From assembly GCA_012932865.1 (NCBI GenBank), contig SAXG01000027.1, forward strand, positions 490,640-554,639: a DNA stretch of 64,000 bases, in the 5' to 3' direction. The stretch is from Amylostereum areolatum. Lineage: Eukaryota > Basidiomycota > Agaricomycetes > Russulales > Stereaceae. Below the pieces are notes generated by a model that searched no databases, was not told where the DNA came from, and worked only from the letters and a program-made list of their open reading frames with translations. The translations under genes and the position numbers were made by a program. Below, piece after piece: positions 23,305 to 35,238 of this stretch (the first letter of the stretch is position 1; the number at the start of each line of letters is the position of its first letter).

Positions 23305-25094
23305 TCATCGCAACGTGACGAGCTCTACAAAGGACGTCAATAAATGTACAACAACGAGAACAACAGATGTATATACCTTCGGCAGACGTAGGATGAATGG
23401 CGACTGTGTCGTCCAGGTCTTGCTTGCGAGCTATTCCCCATAACACAACGATTAGTATCTGTGGAGAGGGCTGAAAACGAAGACGTACCGCCCATCTTCA
23501 CGGCGACCCCGAAGCCTTGCATGACCTCGTCACTGCCCTGGCCAATGATATGCACGCCAACGACACGCTCCTCCTCACCGACGACAATGAGCTTGTACAT
23601 AGTCGGCTCTTTGTGCTCCGCCGGCAACATGGAGAAGAAGAGAGCGCGGAAAGAAGATTTGTCTGGAACATCATGAGCACATGATGGCACAAAAGAAACG
23701 AGGAGTGACCCACAGATCTTCACAGCGTCCCCGTACTTTTCGCGAGCTTCAGGCTCTGTAAGTCCGACAGTCCCAATGGTAGGATGCCTATGCAGAAGGG
23801 TAAGAAGACAAGGCACTGAAGGCGGAGAAAGTGTAGAACGTACGAGAAGACAACGGTCGGGATGTTCTCGTAACTGAGCTTGTCGTTCTTGTATTTCTCC
23901 CCACCAAAGAGTCGGTTGGACAACCGCCTTCCAGCGGCGATGGCAACGGGAGTCAGCAACGCCTTGCCCTGAACGTCGCCAATGGCGTAGATGTTTTCGA
24001 CGTTCGTCTTCTGCCACTCGTCCACGATGATGTTGCCCGCCTTATCCGTCTTGACGCCCACGGTTTCCAAACCGAGGCCTGGGGTGCTGGGCGAGCGTCC
24101 GATGGCCCAGATAAGCTCCTCGACCTCGAGCGTCTTGCCCGAGTCGAGGTGGACGGTCAGGTTGCCGCGCTTGCCCTCGACTTTAACGACCTTGCTCGTC
24201 TTGTGGAGGTTGATGCCAGTGTGCTCCATCCAGGGCGTCAGAACATCTTGGAGGGAGGGATCGAAGGTGCGGAGGACCTTGTCATGTCGAATAACGAGGT
24301 GGGTTTCCGAGCCGAGGGCATGAAGCACGCCGGCGAGCTCGACGGCGATATATCCGGCACCGACGACCGCGACGCGTTTTGGCTGGTCCTCGAGCTCGAA
24401 AAACCCGTCGGAAGTGATACCAAGGGATGCGCCGGGGATGTCGTTGTCCGATGGGATAGTGGGGTAGCCACCAGTGGTGATGACGATGTTGTCCGCCTGG
24501 ATGGAGTACTCGGTGCCGTCCGCCTTGGTGATTTGGACGCTGTTGGCGGAGGTGAGCTTGGCGAAACCGTCGTGGTAGGCCACGCCCTCCTTGTTGACGT
24601 TGCTGTCGTAGATGCCATTCAGGAAGCGGATGTATGCGTCCCGTTTGGGCTTGAATGTCTTCCAGTTGAAGTTCGGCGCGGCTACGTCATCGAAGCAGTA
24701 ACCGTCCTTGGCCTGGCGCAACTTCTCGGCGATGTCGGCGGCGTGCCACATAATCTGCACAAAAAAACATAAGACGGAGAGAAGGGCGTGAACGACGTTG
24801 CACTGACTTTCTTCGGCACACAGCCTAAAGGAGATAGGATATGAGGAAACTGTCAAGAGTTCACAACAAAACAGACGTACCAACGTTCACGCAAGTTCCC
24901 CCGAGCTTTCCATCTTTCTCGATGATGGCTGCTTTGACGCCATACAAGGCGGCCCGACGCTAGAGCACAGTCAGCACACAAGACGACCGCAAACATGAAC
25001 AGTAGCGTACTGAACCAGCAGAACCTCCACTTCCACCGCCAATGAAGACGATGTCGTACTTCTCTCCCGGGGTAGGCTTTGCGATCGGCGGCAT
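23305..25094 (-). CDS. GLR1: glutathione reductase
   Basis: FAD-dependent disulfide reductase that regenerates glutathione with NADPH. The cytosolic start is the ATG at 25094 (MPPIAKPTPGEKYDIVFIGG). The FAD-binding GGGSGGSAGSRRAA motif is split by an intron. The redox pair CVNVGC crosses an intron, its second Cys lying on a 17-nt exon (24808-24824, GCVPKK). The NADPH fold GAGYIAVELAG, the ITTGGYPTIP segment, the second FAD motif IYAIGDVQGKALLTPVA, and the dimer-interface C terminus with catalytic His-Pro-Thr (AIHPTSAEELVTLR) are all present. Introns of about 50-60 nt split the C-terminal third. An in-frame presequence extends upstream to about 25271 without an ATG. Confidence 0.94.
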
Positions 25095-25271
25095 TGTAGT
25101 GGGAGTAGTCGTTCCAAACGCTCTTGAGATCTGCACAAGACGAGGCGGTCAGCGCCAGGAAACCGCGGCGGACGCTACACGGTCACAGACCTGGGCGAGT
25201 CTGAGGACGGGAGAAGAGTGCAGGTTTGCTGATCGGGCAAGGAGAAGGGGGAAACGAGTGATGGATGCCAG
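25095..25271 (-). other. in-frame mitochondrial-type presequence of glutathione reductase, no AUG
   Basis: Reading upstream of the 25094 ATG and across a 60-nt intron (donor GTCTGT, acceptor TGCAG), the frame stays open to an in-frame TAA a few codons before 25271. It encodes SITRFPLLLARSANLHSSP followed by VLRLAQISRAFGTTTPTT: four Arg, no acidic residue, many Ser/Leu/Ala. That is what a mitochondrial targeting peptide looks like. No ATG exists in it. A CTG at 25271-25269 has A at -3 and G at +4, a strong context for near-cognate initiation. A TATA-like TATAAG lies only about 15 bp upstream, so transcript starts need checking. Confidence 0.5.
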
Positions 25272-25299
25272 CCTGAACGAGAGTACTTATAGATAACCG

Positions 25300-25893
25300 G
25301 AAGGATGTTTTCAATGACTGTCACGGTAGTCGACGATGATGAGAGATCAGGGAAGGGTCACGTGTAGCACGCGTCAGACGCGACCGGATGATTCAGCGCG
25401 ACGGCGACGCGCGGTCACACAAGGCTTGCTCTCGGGAGCACGTCATCGACGGGTAAGTTACGAGCGGACAAAATGAAGAAAAACACATGCGTATGGGAAC
25501 AGGGGGACATCCAACTTTCAAGTTTCTGGACCAACAGGCTCCCAGATTAACCTTTCATTACAGTTCGCCTCACAATTCAGTGGCACGACCAGTTCACTAG
25601 ATGGATGGATACTATATACATATAACTACGGGTAAGTATGTAAATAGACAGGAGACATGTATAGTACTCACTCCCAACCCGCAGGACTGCGTCCAATCAA
25701 CCCAACAATAGCGTCACCCATCGTCTGCTACTACTCACCAAACCTTCAATTTCCTGACCAGACGAGGCAAGCGCAGAGTTTTCTTCTTCTTCCTAAACAC
25801 GTCGGAAACCACGACCGAGTTGCGAGGTGCAGAAAACCCAGAGGATCCGAGTGTAGCTGTCGGAAGCGAGCCCAGGCGTCGACACATCGGCAG
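25300..25893. other. intergenic
   Basis: The 5' flank of glutathione reductase and 3' flank of the kinase pseudogene. I see no gene or repeat. Confidence 0.4.
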
Positions 25894-26990
25894 TCAGTCC
25901 GCCACCGCCGTCGCCGCAGACGGCGAGATGCAATGCCCGTTGACACGACGGTCGTAGGCGTCCCCCGCTTGCAGCGCATCCACGATCTCCGACCCCGTCA
26001 ACGTCAGCCTCGAGGCCTTCTCCAGCGGCACTCGCATCTCCGCGGTTCCGATCCGCCTGCGAGGGTCCGGTTCGAGAACGCACACGAGGACAGCGGCGGC
26101 TTCGTGCGAGAGCGGTGTCGTGCGTGAAAGCCACCGTGCGGGATTCTTCGTGAAGGCCGTGTATGCGGCATCGAGGGGGAGGGGCTAATTACATGGCAAG
26201 CGGCCTGCGAGCTGAGTACACCGAGCGACCAGACATCGCTTCTCGTGGATTATAGGCATGCCCGTGCTCGCCTATCACTTCTGCATATGCTGTGAGCTGG
26301 GACGTTTGTGGCAACAGCATCAAGAGATGGATTTCACACCTGGAGCAATGTACTGCTGACTTCCTATGCCGTGTTTCGTGGCACGGAGGCCCCCGTGTGC
26401 GAGGCCAAAATCGGCAAGGACAGCAGTCTGAAAATCGGATCCAGACAATAATACGTTTTCCGCCTTGATGTCGCGGTGCGCAACGCCCTTGACATGGCAG
26501 TGGGCGACGGCGTCGACGATGTGGAGCAGCACGCTCTGAGCTCTGTCGTCGCGTTTCCAAAGATAAGGCTGGTCCAAGAGCTCGACGAGTGTCCCCCCTT
26601 CATAGAGGTCGAGGAAGTACAACGGCCTGGGGCTTTGAGTGATGGTAGTGTCGGTGTCGAAGCCGGCGCCGTGGAAGGTTACAGCGTGGGGGTGGCCGTT
26701 GACCAAGCTGTGGAGTTCGGCCTCGTACGCGAGTCGTTGGTCGACGGTGGGCTCAATGTTTCTTCGGCAAGGGTCCGTCGTGTAGACCGGCATAGAACAG
26801 ACATTTGATGGTATACGAGGCGCCGGTCTCGGTGTCCGTCGCTCGGTAAACAGAACTGAATCCACCTCACCCGATGCTCTCTCCGGGGAGCAGACGACCA
26901 GAATCGATGCGTTTTCCTGTGAGGACGGGTATAATACGGAAAGTGGACACGGTGGCGGAGCCTGGGGGGAGATGGGATGTGAGTTTGTGA
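25894..26990 (-). pseudogene. Ser/Thr kinase pseudogene
   Basis: A recognisable kinase domain: glycine loop, TIK lysine (ASYTIKCLF), hinge YFLDLYEGGTL, catalytic loop HRDIKAENVLL, ADFGLAHGG, GSQQYIAP, and VWSLGVLSSQ in another frame. Three lesions are visible. A TGA at 26869-26867 sits inside the glycine loop (IG-stop-GGFSSVYRA). A frame change at about 26760 separates GPLPKK from VDQRLAYEAEL. A one-base loss at about 26245 separates YNPREA from VWSLGVL. The catalytic residues HRD and DFG are still present, so decay looks recent. It lies directly beside the large transposon. Confidence 0.75.
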
Positions 26991-27347
26991 CTGGAGAAGG
27001 CTGCGAGGTTATGTATGCGGCGAGGTCGAACTTGGGCCACCATGCATCGGAAGAGGCAGGGGAAGATTTTTTCAGGTCTTCCCAGGAGTATCTCAAACGT
27101 AGGTTATAGGCCTTCCAAATGAGGATGAACGATGCGCGTCGTGGTCCGGGCAGTGGGCACGGCACAGATCACCTGGGTGACAGTGTCGGCAAACCAGACT
27201 CCGAGATCAAAATGCAAGAAGTACGAATTGCGCCAGCGGGTACTCATGCATGCACTTTCGTGCGGGGATTCTCCACAGCTTCTGGTGGTATGTACAATGC
27301 AGTGGCAGGGAGAAACTGTCAGTACGCACTGGTAGTAGTAGCCATGC
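26991..27347. other. flank between kinase pseudogene and transposon
   Basis: No gene; the minus frame extending from 27165 into the pseudogene has no conserved segment here. Confidence 0.4.
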
Positions 27348-27349
27348 TA

Positions 27350-27595
27350 CACCACCAGCAGTTGCCTCAGCATGACTCTATGCGGGGCCATTCGGATGAG
27401 TCTGATGGCGTGACCAAGGGTTCACGCTGGCGTCGTGTCAGCTTCAATCCAATCCCCTCGATCTCGGCGCCATTCCGATTATCCGTCGCGAGGAAGTCAG
27501 CTTCACGCCTAAGTCAGCGTGAGTACAGGCTGGCCGTTCAGTTTCAATCCTACCTGTAAGAACGAAGTCACGACTCGATGTTTTAAGTTCAAACT
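27350..27595 (+). repeat. left terminal region of the large transposon
   Basis: This is the terminal and subterminal sequence before the nested insertion. It reads CACCACCAGCAGTTGCCTCA at the tip and is the reverse-complement relative of the last about 200 bp of each 1,130-bp element, with scattered substitutions. Confidence 0.8.
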
Positions 27596-27597
27596 TA

Positions 27598-28727
27598 CAC
27601 CACCAGGCGATCCCTCAGCTTCATTCCGATATCACGCCCCTGAGTTTGAAGTTGGTGTGCCGATGGATGGAATCCAAAAATGTCAAGCGGATATCACGCT
27701 CAACGAATTCCCTTGGGCCCGAAGCTGAGGTTCTTTGGATTCAATCCAATAATCTTACTAAGCTCATCAAGAATCGCTCGGCGGGTTGCTGGCTTAAATC
27801 GTGCTTATTGCGATCTTATCCTGATGTAGAAGGAAGAAAATCATGATATTTTCATTTGATAACTACAGAGTATATGGGGGCTGCTACGGGATATATGGAG
27901 AGGGATGACAGGTGAGAGAGGGTTACCTGGGATGCCAACAAAGCAGGTGGACCAGACGGAGACCGAGATAAGACCAGGGAACCCAGTGAGCCAGGGGACA
28001 GAGAGCCAGGACCAGAGAGGAGCGCGAGCGGGACCAAGATCGCGAGCGAGGACCAAGACCGCAAGCAAAAATCGAGAGACCGAGAGTAAAGTTCAAGACC
28101 ACGAGCAAAGTTCAAGACCAGGAGTAAAGTTCAAGGCCGCGAGCGAAGGTGAGGACGACTGCCAGCGACAACAAGAGGGGCGCCGGAGCATGTGCAAATC
28201 CTGAATGCTGTCGCGAGGGCAGGTGGGCGGTAAGTGAATAGAACACGCACCATGGTCCAGACTCTGGATGATGCCCACATGAGAGTGTCGAAGGGAGAGT
28301 CCATACCCAACCCTTCGTACATCCACGGAAACCCTGACGCGCCGTCCAAATCTCGGTACGTCGGAGTCGCCCATTACAGATGAGGGGTTATGGCCAGGTG
28401 AAGGACGGGGAGAAGAGAAGGACGTGGTGAGAGGAAACAAGGAGTCGAGGATGACTTGGCGCGACGACGAAAATGAATACTGCTTACATAACCCGCGCTC
28501 GTCGCCGTCCATCGAGGACTCTGTGGGGATTGAAACTGAGAGGACAACCTGTACTCACGCTGACTTGGGCGCGAAGCCGACTTTCTCGCAACGGATAATC
28601 GGAATGGCGCCGAGATTGAGGGGGTTGGATTGAAGCTGACACGATGCTAGCGTGAACCCTTGGTCACGCCATCAGACTCATCCGAATGGCCCCGCATAGA
28701 GTCATGCTGAGGCAACTGCTGGTGGTG
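27598..28727 (+). mobile_element. small non-autonomous DNA transposon, copy 2, nested
   Basis: It has the same 1,130 bp as copy 1 at 13043-14172. It is flanked by TA at 27596-27597 and 28728-28729. It inserted about 250 bp inside the left end of the large element, in opposite orientation relative to the large element's own ends. Confidence 0.88.
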
Positions 28728-28746
28728 TATGATGAATACAATGCAT

Positions 28747-29851
28747 TTATTCATCGTAACGACGTTTCTTCATCGGCGGACTTGGGCTCCTATTTCTAAA
28801 AGCTTCAATGGACACCCTTGCCCCGATGTCCTCCATGTTCTCCCTTCCTGCATGATACTCGGGATAGTCCTGCGTCGCTAGCGATGCTGCGAGAGCCTCA
28901 TTCTCCCATACCTCCGTCCACGCGCCGCTTTGATGCTCATCATCTTCACTCTCGGACCCATGGCTTGAATATGCTGTTGCGAACTGGAAGCTGTAATTCG
29001 CGAGGTCGGGCGTCTCGGGAACGGCGTCTGAGTGCGGATCAAGAGTGTGAGAAGTCGACACTGATGGAGTTGACTCGTGGGACGGCGCTCACTTTCTTTC
29101 TCTTTCACAACATCCGCATCGCCCGTCGCCTCAATGTTCGAGCCATCATCGCCAAATGGGAATCCAACGGGCTGGGATGGACCACCGTCGAGAATATCCG
29201 CGCTGGAAGAACACTGCGTCGGAGGACCGTCTTCACCACGGAGACCGTCATTGGTGAGCTCAGGCTGTGACGATGTTGTGGGTCCGGGTCGCAGGGCGTC
29301 GACTTGCATCTCGAGTGCTTTTCGGCGCTGGGTTTCACGATCGAGCAGAGTACGGTACGTCTCGAGCATCTTGTCTGCTGCCTTCTCGGCTTTTAGACTT
29401 AACTTTTGCTCGTTCTGCAGATAATGTGTATCCTCGCGAAGAGATATGGCCTCTTCCTCGAGCGATTCGATCCGAGCGCGTAGTTTGATACACGTATCAC
29501 AAGCTGCTGTATAGTATGCCACTGCAAATCAGTTTCTTTGTCCTGGCACCAAAATATGATGTGTTCACCTCCGGATGGCTCTTTGGCCTTGTCCAACGTC
29601 TTGGAGGGATCGCGCGCGGCCATCAGGTGGTTGATATGCTGACTATCTGTTGTCTGTGAGTCCAGAGCTCCCCCGGCCTCGAAAAGCCTGGCGTTCGGTA
29701 AGAAAAAGGCCAGGTTCAAGTGCTGTACCACACACCTCGCTATTGCGCGGTCGCGGCGGGGCTGCTTTGCGCTTGCGGAGCGTAATTCCGGTAAGTCAAT
29801 CTCTCCCTCTAGAAATTGTGAAGGCTCATATGTGCCACCGGAGTCCGACAT
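28747..29851 (-). CDS. transposon-encoded coiled-coil protein
   Basis: Function unknown; it is one of three genes carried by the large transposon and is transcribed divergently from the transposase. It starts MSDSGGTYEPSQFLEGEIDL at 29851. The conserved-looking segment RLFEAGGALDSQTTDSQHIN, with HLMAARDPSKTLDKAKEPSG, follows a short intron. Next come a CDTC motif and a long helical coiled coil (ARIESLEEEAISLREDTHYL through KMLETYRTLLDRETQRRK), and the gene ends with an acidic region and a basic tail, MKKRRYDE. A DNA-binding or assembly partner of the transposase is plausible but is inference only. The nested element lies just beyond its stop codon. Confidence 0.65.
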
Positions 29852-29978
29852 GTTACCTGGCTGTCCACGAATCCCGATGCCTAGTTGTTCCAATATGGTC
29901 GGAAGAAAGAGCGCGAAGGCTGGACCAACGTCAAGACCCTCAAATTTGCTTCCGTCGACCCCTTTTGGACTCGGGCGC
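29852..29978. promoter_or_regulatory. divergent promoter inside the transposon
   Basis: Only 127 bp separate the start codons of the coiled-coil gene (-) and the transposase gene (+), so the two are probably expressed together. Confidence 0.5.
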
Positions 29979-32900
29979 ATGGCTGCAACCGATGTCTTTC
30001 ATCACCACCACCATTTTCCACCATGGCCGACCAGCTTCGAGGCTTTCGGGATCCACTCTGTAAGTGATCGGTTTTGAAAACGACCTCGGTTGGTGCTGAC
30101 GGACGGCAGACTGGGATGCAGGATTGGGAGCCAATTGCGGCCTCTGGACGTGCATCGCTTGCAAAGACAACAGATGGCGAGAGACGCAAGCTGCTAAACG
30201 TCACGAAAACGGCGCCACTCATCGTGACAAGGTCTCCTTCTGGGAAGCAGAGAAGAACAAGGCCAAAGCCCCGAGCGTTCCATCGGGACATGGTACTGGC
30301 CATTCCGGCGCACATCCCCCTATTACCGTTACATCCCCCAGCGACCGCGTGCAAGGCCCCCTCTCACAGATCCTCAATCTCCTCAAAGAGGGAGCATCAC
30401 CGACAATGGATCCATCCGCCTTCGACACCGCAACAGATCATATGGACTGGGATGACCACGAGGGCATTTACGATATGGGTGTCGAGCTCGCGCCGGCACC
30501 TTCTGCCGCCGCCGTCGCAAGCCTCTCAGATGAAATGTCTCGCTTCCTCGACGGCGAAGACGTAGTATTGGGCGCAGATGCCGGTCTCAACATCCCTTCT
30601 TTCGTGGGTATTGGTCAAGCTCCCGACGAGTTTGAGGGAACAGGTGTGTGGGGTGTCAAAAATCCGGGACAAAACAACTAACAAAGTATTTATTAGGGGT
30701 GACCAGGATTCGCGAAACAAAAAACATGCCCCAAGATCCTCAATGGTTCCCATGGTCAGATCGAGTGGTACGTATTCTTCGTCGGGGCCATCGACAACTT
30801 GCTAATGATCGACCATGCTAGTCCTGCGTCCTCGACATCCTTCGCCACCTGCCCCGCTCTGTTTTCTCTGATGCGCAGATGGAGATTATTTTGTGGGCCA
30901 TGGCCATCCTCGGAGTCAACGATTTGCCGTCGGTCTCCTGGCTCAAAGATCTGAGTGTGGATCTTCAAGAAGAATACGGGATACGGACGCTTCGCTATCA
31001 AGGGGCACTCGGCCATGTCTACTACGCAAACAGTATGGCAGATCAGATTGTGCAGGTAATCTTTTCGTTGCGTACATCTGGCTTTTCGTTGACTCACGCT
31101 ACGACTGCAGGAGTTCGGAAACCCTCGCATCGCGCCGCACCTCCAGTTCTATCCGGAAGATGCAGGTTCGACGTTGAGCGAAACATGGCAAAGTCGGCGC
31201 TGGCGACACGAAGCCGATCCCTCGTTGTTGACGCCGATGGTCCGTGTTGGCCATCGGGACTTTTTCATTCACGAACCAGCAAAACTCACCAATGGAGATA
31301 TTTGCATGCCCGTGCGATGGTTCCAGCGGATGTCGGCGACAACGGGGAAGAAGGAGCTATGGGCAGATGTGTGTCGGCTTGAGGCCATTGTCGGAGACAC
31401 TGGACCAGGAGGCTTTGCTCTACACGAGTATGATCGCACGGAGGTGCCGATAACGTCTTTGTCTCTAAACTTTCCCCAATTGGTGGAAACATTCCAGGTC
31501 CTTGGCATCCCGGACCCACGAGTGCTTCTTGGTGGGTATCTCCCCTGTTTTGCGAACAGTGACGATCCTGACCTGTATGACAGGTACGGCCGTTGCGCGA
31601 GGACGTGGCCTGGGCCCATGGACGTATACCACGGATCCTGCCAAAGGCAACGACTGGCGCATCAAAGCTCAAGGCTGCCGCGTCGTGTCATTTATGGCTT
31701 GGCTGTACTGCGATGACACGTCCGGCAACATGTCAAAGAAATGGAATAAACATAATTCGTTTCTGTGGACGGCGGCGGGCCTCCCTCGAGAGATGGCCCA
31801 ACAACAATACAACGTGCATTTCTTGTCAACATCGAACTTGGCGCCGCCGCTGGAGATGCTGGACGGGATTGTGTCCCAGCTAGAGTAAGTTTACTGGTTT
31901 ATATATGTATGGACGATCTAACATTTACGCAGGGAGGGTCAGCGCGACGGTATCTGGGTTTGGGACGTCGCTACACATGAGCTGGTCCTCGTCATCCCTG
32001 CGGTCCTGGCGTTGCTTGGGGACAACCCAATGCAAAGCGAGATGGCGTGCCACATCGGCCTCCGAGGAAAGTTTTTCTGTCGGTGCTGCTGGGTAAAAGG
32101 TAGAGATGCCGAGGAGGAAGCAATGACCGCGCGGGTGACAGCACAATTCTCAAATATTGATCCAGCCGTATTTGATGAACTACGGAGTACGCTTTCACAG
32201 GTCAATGAGGCACCGGTCGCAGAGGTTCCTCCTGCCGAGATCGTCGAGGCTGCATCTCTCACAGATAGTGCTCCTTCGCTATCCATGGTCGGCTCTTCTC
32301 TTGCACCATCGGGTTCTCGGTCCACCGCTGGCCTGTCTTCAATTGCGTCCAGTGCAGTGACTGGCGAAGGTGCCGGGGCAGCTCAAGAAGTGGCACAGCC
32401 CGTTCGGAAGGGGACTCGCGCAAAAGAGACCCTGGAGCAAATGAAAACAAGAGCGAAACGCTTTCTTACGGTGCGGTATACATTACATGCTTCATAGTGG
32501 TTGATTGCTGATTTCCGCCGAATAGAACCATGCCATGCGGACCAAAGATGAGACCGTCAAATCTCTCGGGTCCGTTTTCACGTCAGCGACGCGTGTCGGA
32601 GGGATGACCGCCGCGAGGACCATCCAAACGGAGAAGGGCGTGAAGGACACCTTCCAGCAGTCCTTTATGGAACGGATCTTCACCTTGGGGCGGAAACTCA
32701 CTGGTAGCGGGGAGGAAAAGCAGGAGAAGATATACCGTCTTGTTTCAACATTTCCAGATGACGTTATGAGCCCCGTGTGGCGGATTAAAGGTATGTTTTG
32801 TAGAGCAATGCTTGCTTAGGGATGTCGAGCTGACAATGTGTATGGCAGATCTCGACCCACACAAGGACACACCGGTGGAAATACTCCATGTTGTCCTCCT

Positions 32901-34754
32901 CGGGTTTGTGAAGTACTTCTGGAGGGATATCGTCACCCGTCTGAATGCTGAGCAAAAGACAGTCCTTGCGACTCGATTGTCATCCCTCGACGTCTCTGGT
33001 CTGGGCATCTCGCCACTGGTGGGCGCGACATTGGTGCAATACGCTGGATCATTGACAGGACGCGATTTCCGTGCCATTGCGCAGGCTGGCCCTTTCGTAC
33101 TGTATGATCTGGCTTCACCAGAATGTTTAGATGCATGGGTAGCTCTCTGTCAGCTCATTCCTTTGATATGGCAACCGGAGATTCACAACCTGGAGAAACA
33201 TCTTGTGAGTAGCCCTCGATGACGGAGCCTCCGTTGAAGATGATATAACTAACTCGTATTGTAGAAAGACATGGAGCACTCTATCGAAAACTTTCTGCGA
33301 TGTACCGCAAAGTGGACGCCCCGATGGTTTAACAAGCCTAAGTTCCACCTTATACGACATCTTCCTTATCATGTTCGGCGTTTCGGCCCTGCTATCCTCT
33401 TTGCGACGGAGGCATTTGAGTCTTTCAATGCTGTCATTCGAGAGCAGAGTATCCACAGCAACCGACTGGCCCCATCCCGGGACATCGCTGTTGGGTTTGC
33501 TCATGCTGAACGCATCCGACATATGCTCAGTGGAGGGACATTTTTACGACGCTCGGACCCATCAGACAGCGTCGCACCGGGTCCATCTACATCTACACCC
33601 TTTTACCGCTTCAGCTTGCCGCCGATTTCTCGCGACCCAATGTCCTTTCGAGTGAACAAGTTGCTCGTTGCAGGCCCCGGTTGTGCCAGCATCACGCGCG
33701 ACAACCCGCAACACCCGAATTATATTGCTAGAACACTCGGACTGGGCAAGCCTGATGTCCCTGCTATTGGTGAGTACTGTCCGACTATAAACCTTGTTCT
33801 GTAACCCATCGAGACCTTGGATGCAGGCACATTGAAGGCTATCCAAGGTTCCGATCGTGCATGGTCGTCTCTGACCACCGCGTCTCACTTGTCGCTTGAC
33901 GTTCTACCACCCCATTGGGAGAGCCAACGCTTCTCGGTGGGTATGCAGGTCTCACTCTGCGATGGCGAAGTGGCAAAGCCTGGCTCCTGGATGCTCATCC
34001 ATCCAAGTAAAACATTGCAAACTCACCCGGCTTCCTCTCCCTCCTTCCCAACCATTGCTCGTCTAATCGAGATTTGGCAACGGCACGGGTCACCTGCATG
34101 GGACATGGGCGTTGTTGACGCCCTTTTAATCGAAATATTCGTTGTGACTGGGGTTGCCGAGCCGTACAAACTCCCTCAGCTTCGCCCACACGGCTCACAC
34201 CCGTGGGCCGTGATCCAGCCTCAGGTTTGTTTCTTTCCCCGTCATCCTTGAATGTTCACTGAACCAGTCTTCTTTAGGATGTTCTTTGCCCGGTCAATGT
34301 GCAACACAATTGTGCAGCAAACCGGTGCGATACGACAGCTACAGCGGCCGCAATGCAGGAGCGTGAAGATACTGGCCAAACGATTGCACGCGTTAAGCAC
34401 TACAACACCAACGATGTTCTATTAAACCTCACCCAGCAGCGAAGCTCAAAATACCTTCGTCCATACTTCCTTACACCCATCCTCGAAGACCTGGAAAGTG
34501 CAATACTCATCGGTGCAACCCGCGAGTTCGATGAACAAAAGCGGAAAGCGGGGCTGGGCCAGATTGCAGGCATGGCATCTGCCACTAGCGGTCGTGGTCG
34601 GAGACGGGGACGGGGACGGGGACGGGCTCGGGGAGCTGTGCGCGGTGGAGGGTCATCGAGCGGCCGTGGTCAAGGTCGAGGTCGAGGTGCCGGTGCCAAT
34701 CAGCCAGGACCGGGCCCATCTTCTCTAGCCACTTCGGTTGTGGCTCCGCTGTAA
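29979..34754 (+). CDS. large transposase-like protein, intact, multi-intron
   Basis: The presumed transposase of the large element. About a dozen exons join without a stop or frameshift to roughly 1,350-1,400 aa. The N terminus has a zinc-finger-like motif (CGLWTCIACKDNRW with RHENGATH). The central region has recurrent blocks: YQGALGHVYYANS, HLQFYPEDAG, LYCDDTSGNMSKKWNKHNSF, TSNLAPPLEMLDG, LALLGDNPMQSEMACHIGLR with a CRCCW motif, then DPHKDTPVEILHVVLLGFVK, GLGISPLVGATLVQYAGSLT, RWFNKPKFHLIRHLPYHVRR, and FGPAILFATEAFESFNAVIR. Repeated Asp, Glu and His residues in these blocks could supply the catalytic triad, but I cannot assign it. The tail (about residues 1310 onward) is Arg/Gly-rich. The ATG at 29979 opens MAATDVFHHHHHFPPWP. 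Confidence 0.8.
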
Positions 34755-35238
34755 TATACTTAGACCTATCTAATAGATGTTCAGCCCGAGGCGAGAGCTC
34801 ATTGTGCGAACCATAACAATGTCGACCGTGTTCCAAACTGGGTGACCAGAAACGTGTGAATATCGAATGCGCGTCTTCGATGCACCTCAACCAAGTCTTC
34901 CGCTCTCTGTTCTGCACTTGTCCCCGTTCTCCCTCAATCCTCGTCCTGCATATCTGCTCCGAAAACCACAACATGAACACACCCTCATCTGAATGCACGG
35001 GCAGCTCAAGAAGACATTCCCTGACGCGGACCGAGCTGCACCACTACGGCCGATCCAATTTCATCTGAATTGTCGGCCCCGACGGACACTGTCAGTATCC
35101 CCCGACGCGTGGATGCGTGACCTTGTTGATTGCTTTTTGCCTGGGAAAGTGGGGGGATCCGTCCAGGATAAAAGACGTGGTGTGTGTCCGATCTCTTTCA
35201 CCTCATTCCCAATCTCATCCTTGTTTTCATCTCCCACC

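Noticed and set aside
26550..27165. Treating the 281-codon minus frame as an intact kinase
   Set aside because: Its first half is not in the kinase frame; the glycine loop and lysine are in a different frame interrupted by TGA, so the locus is a pseudogene.
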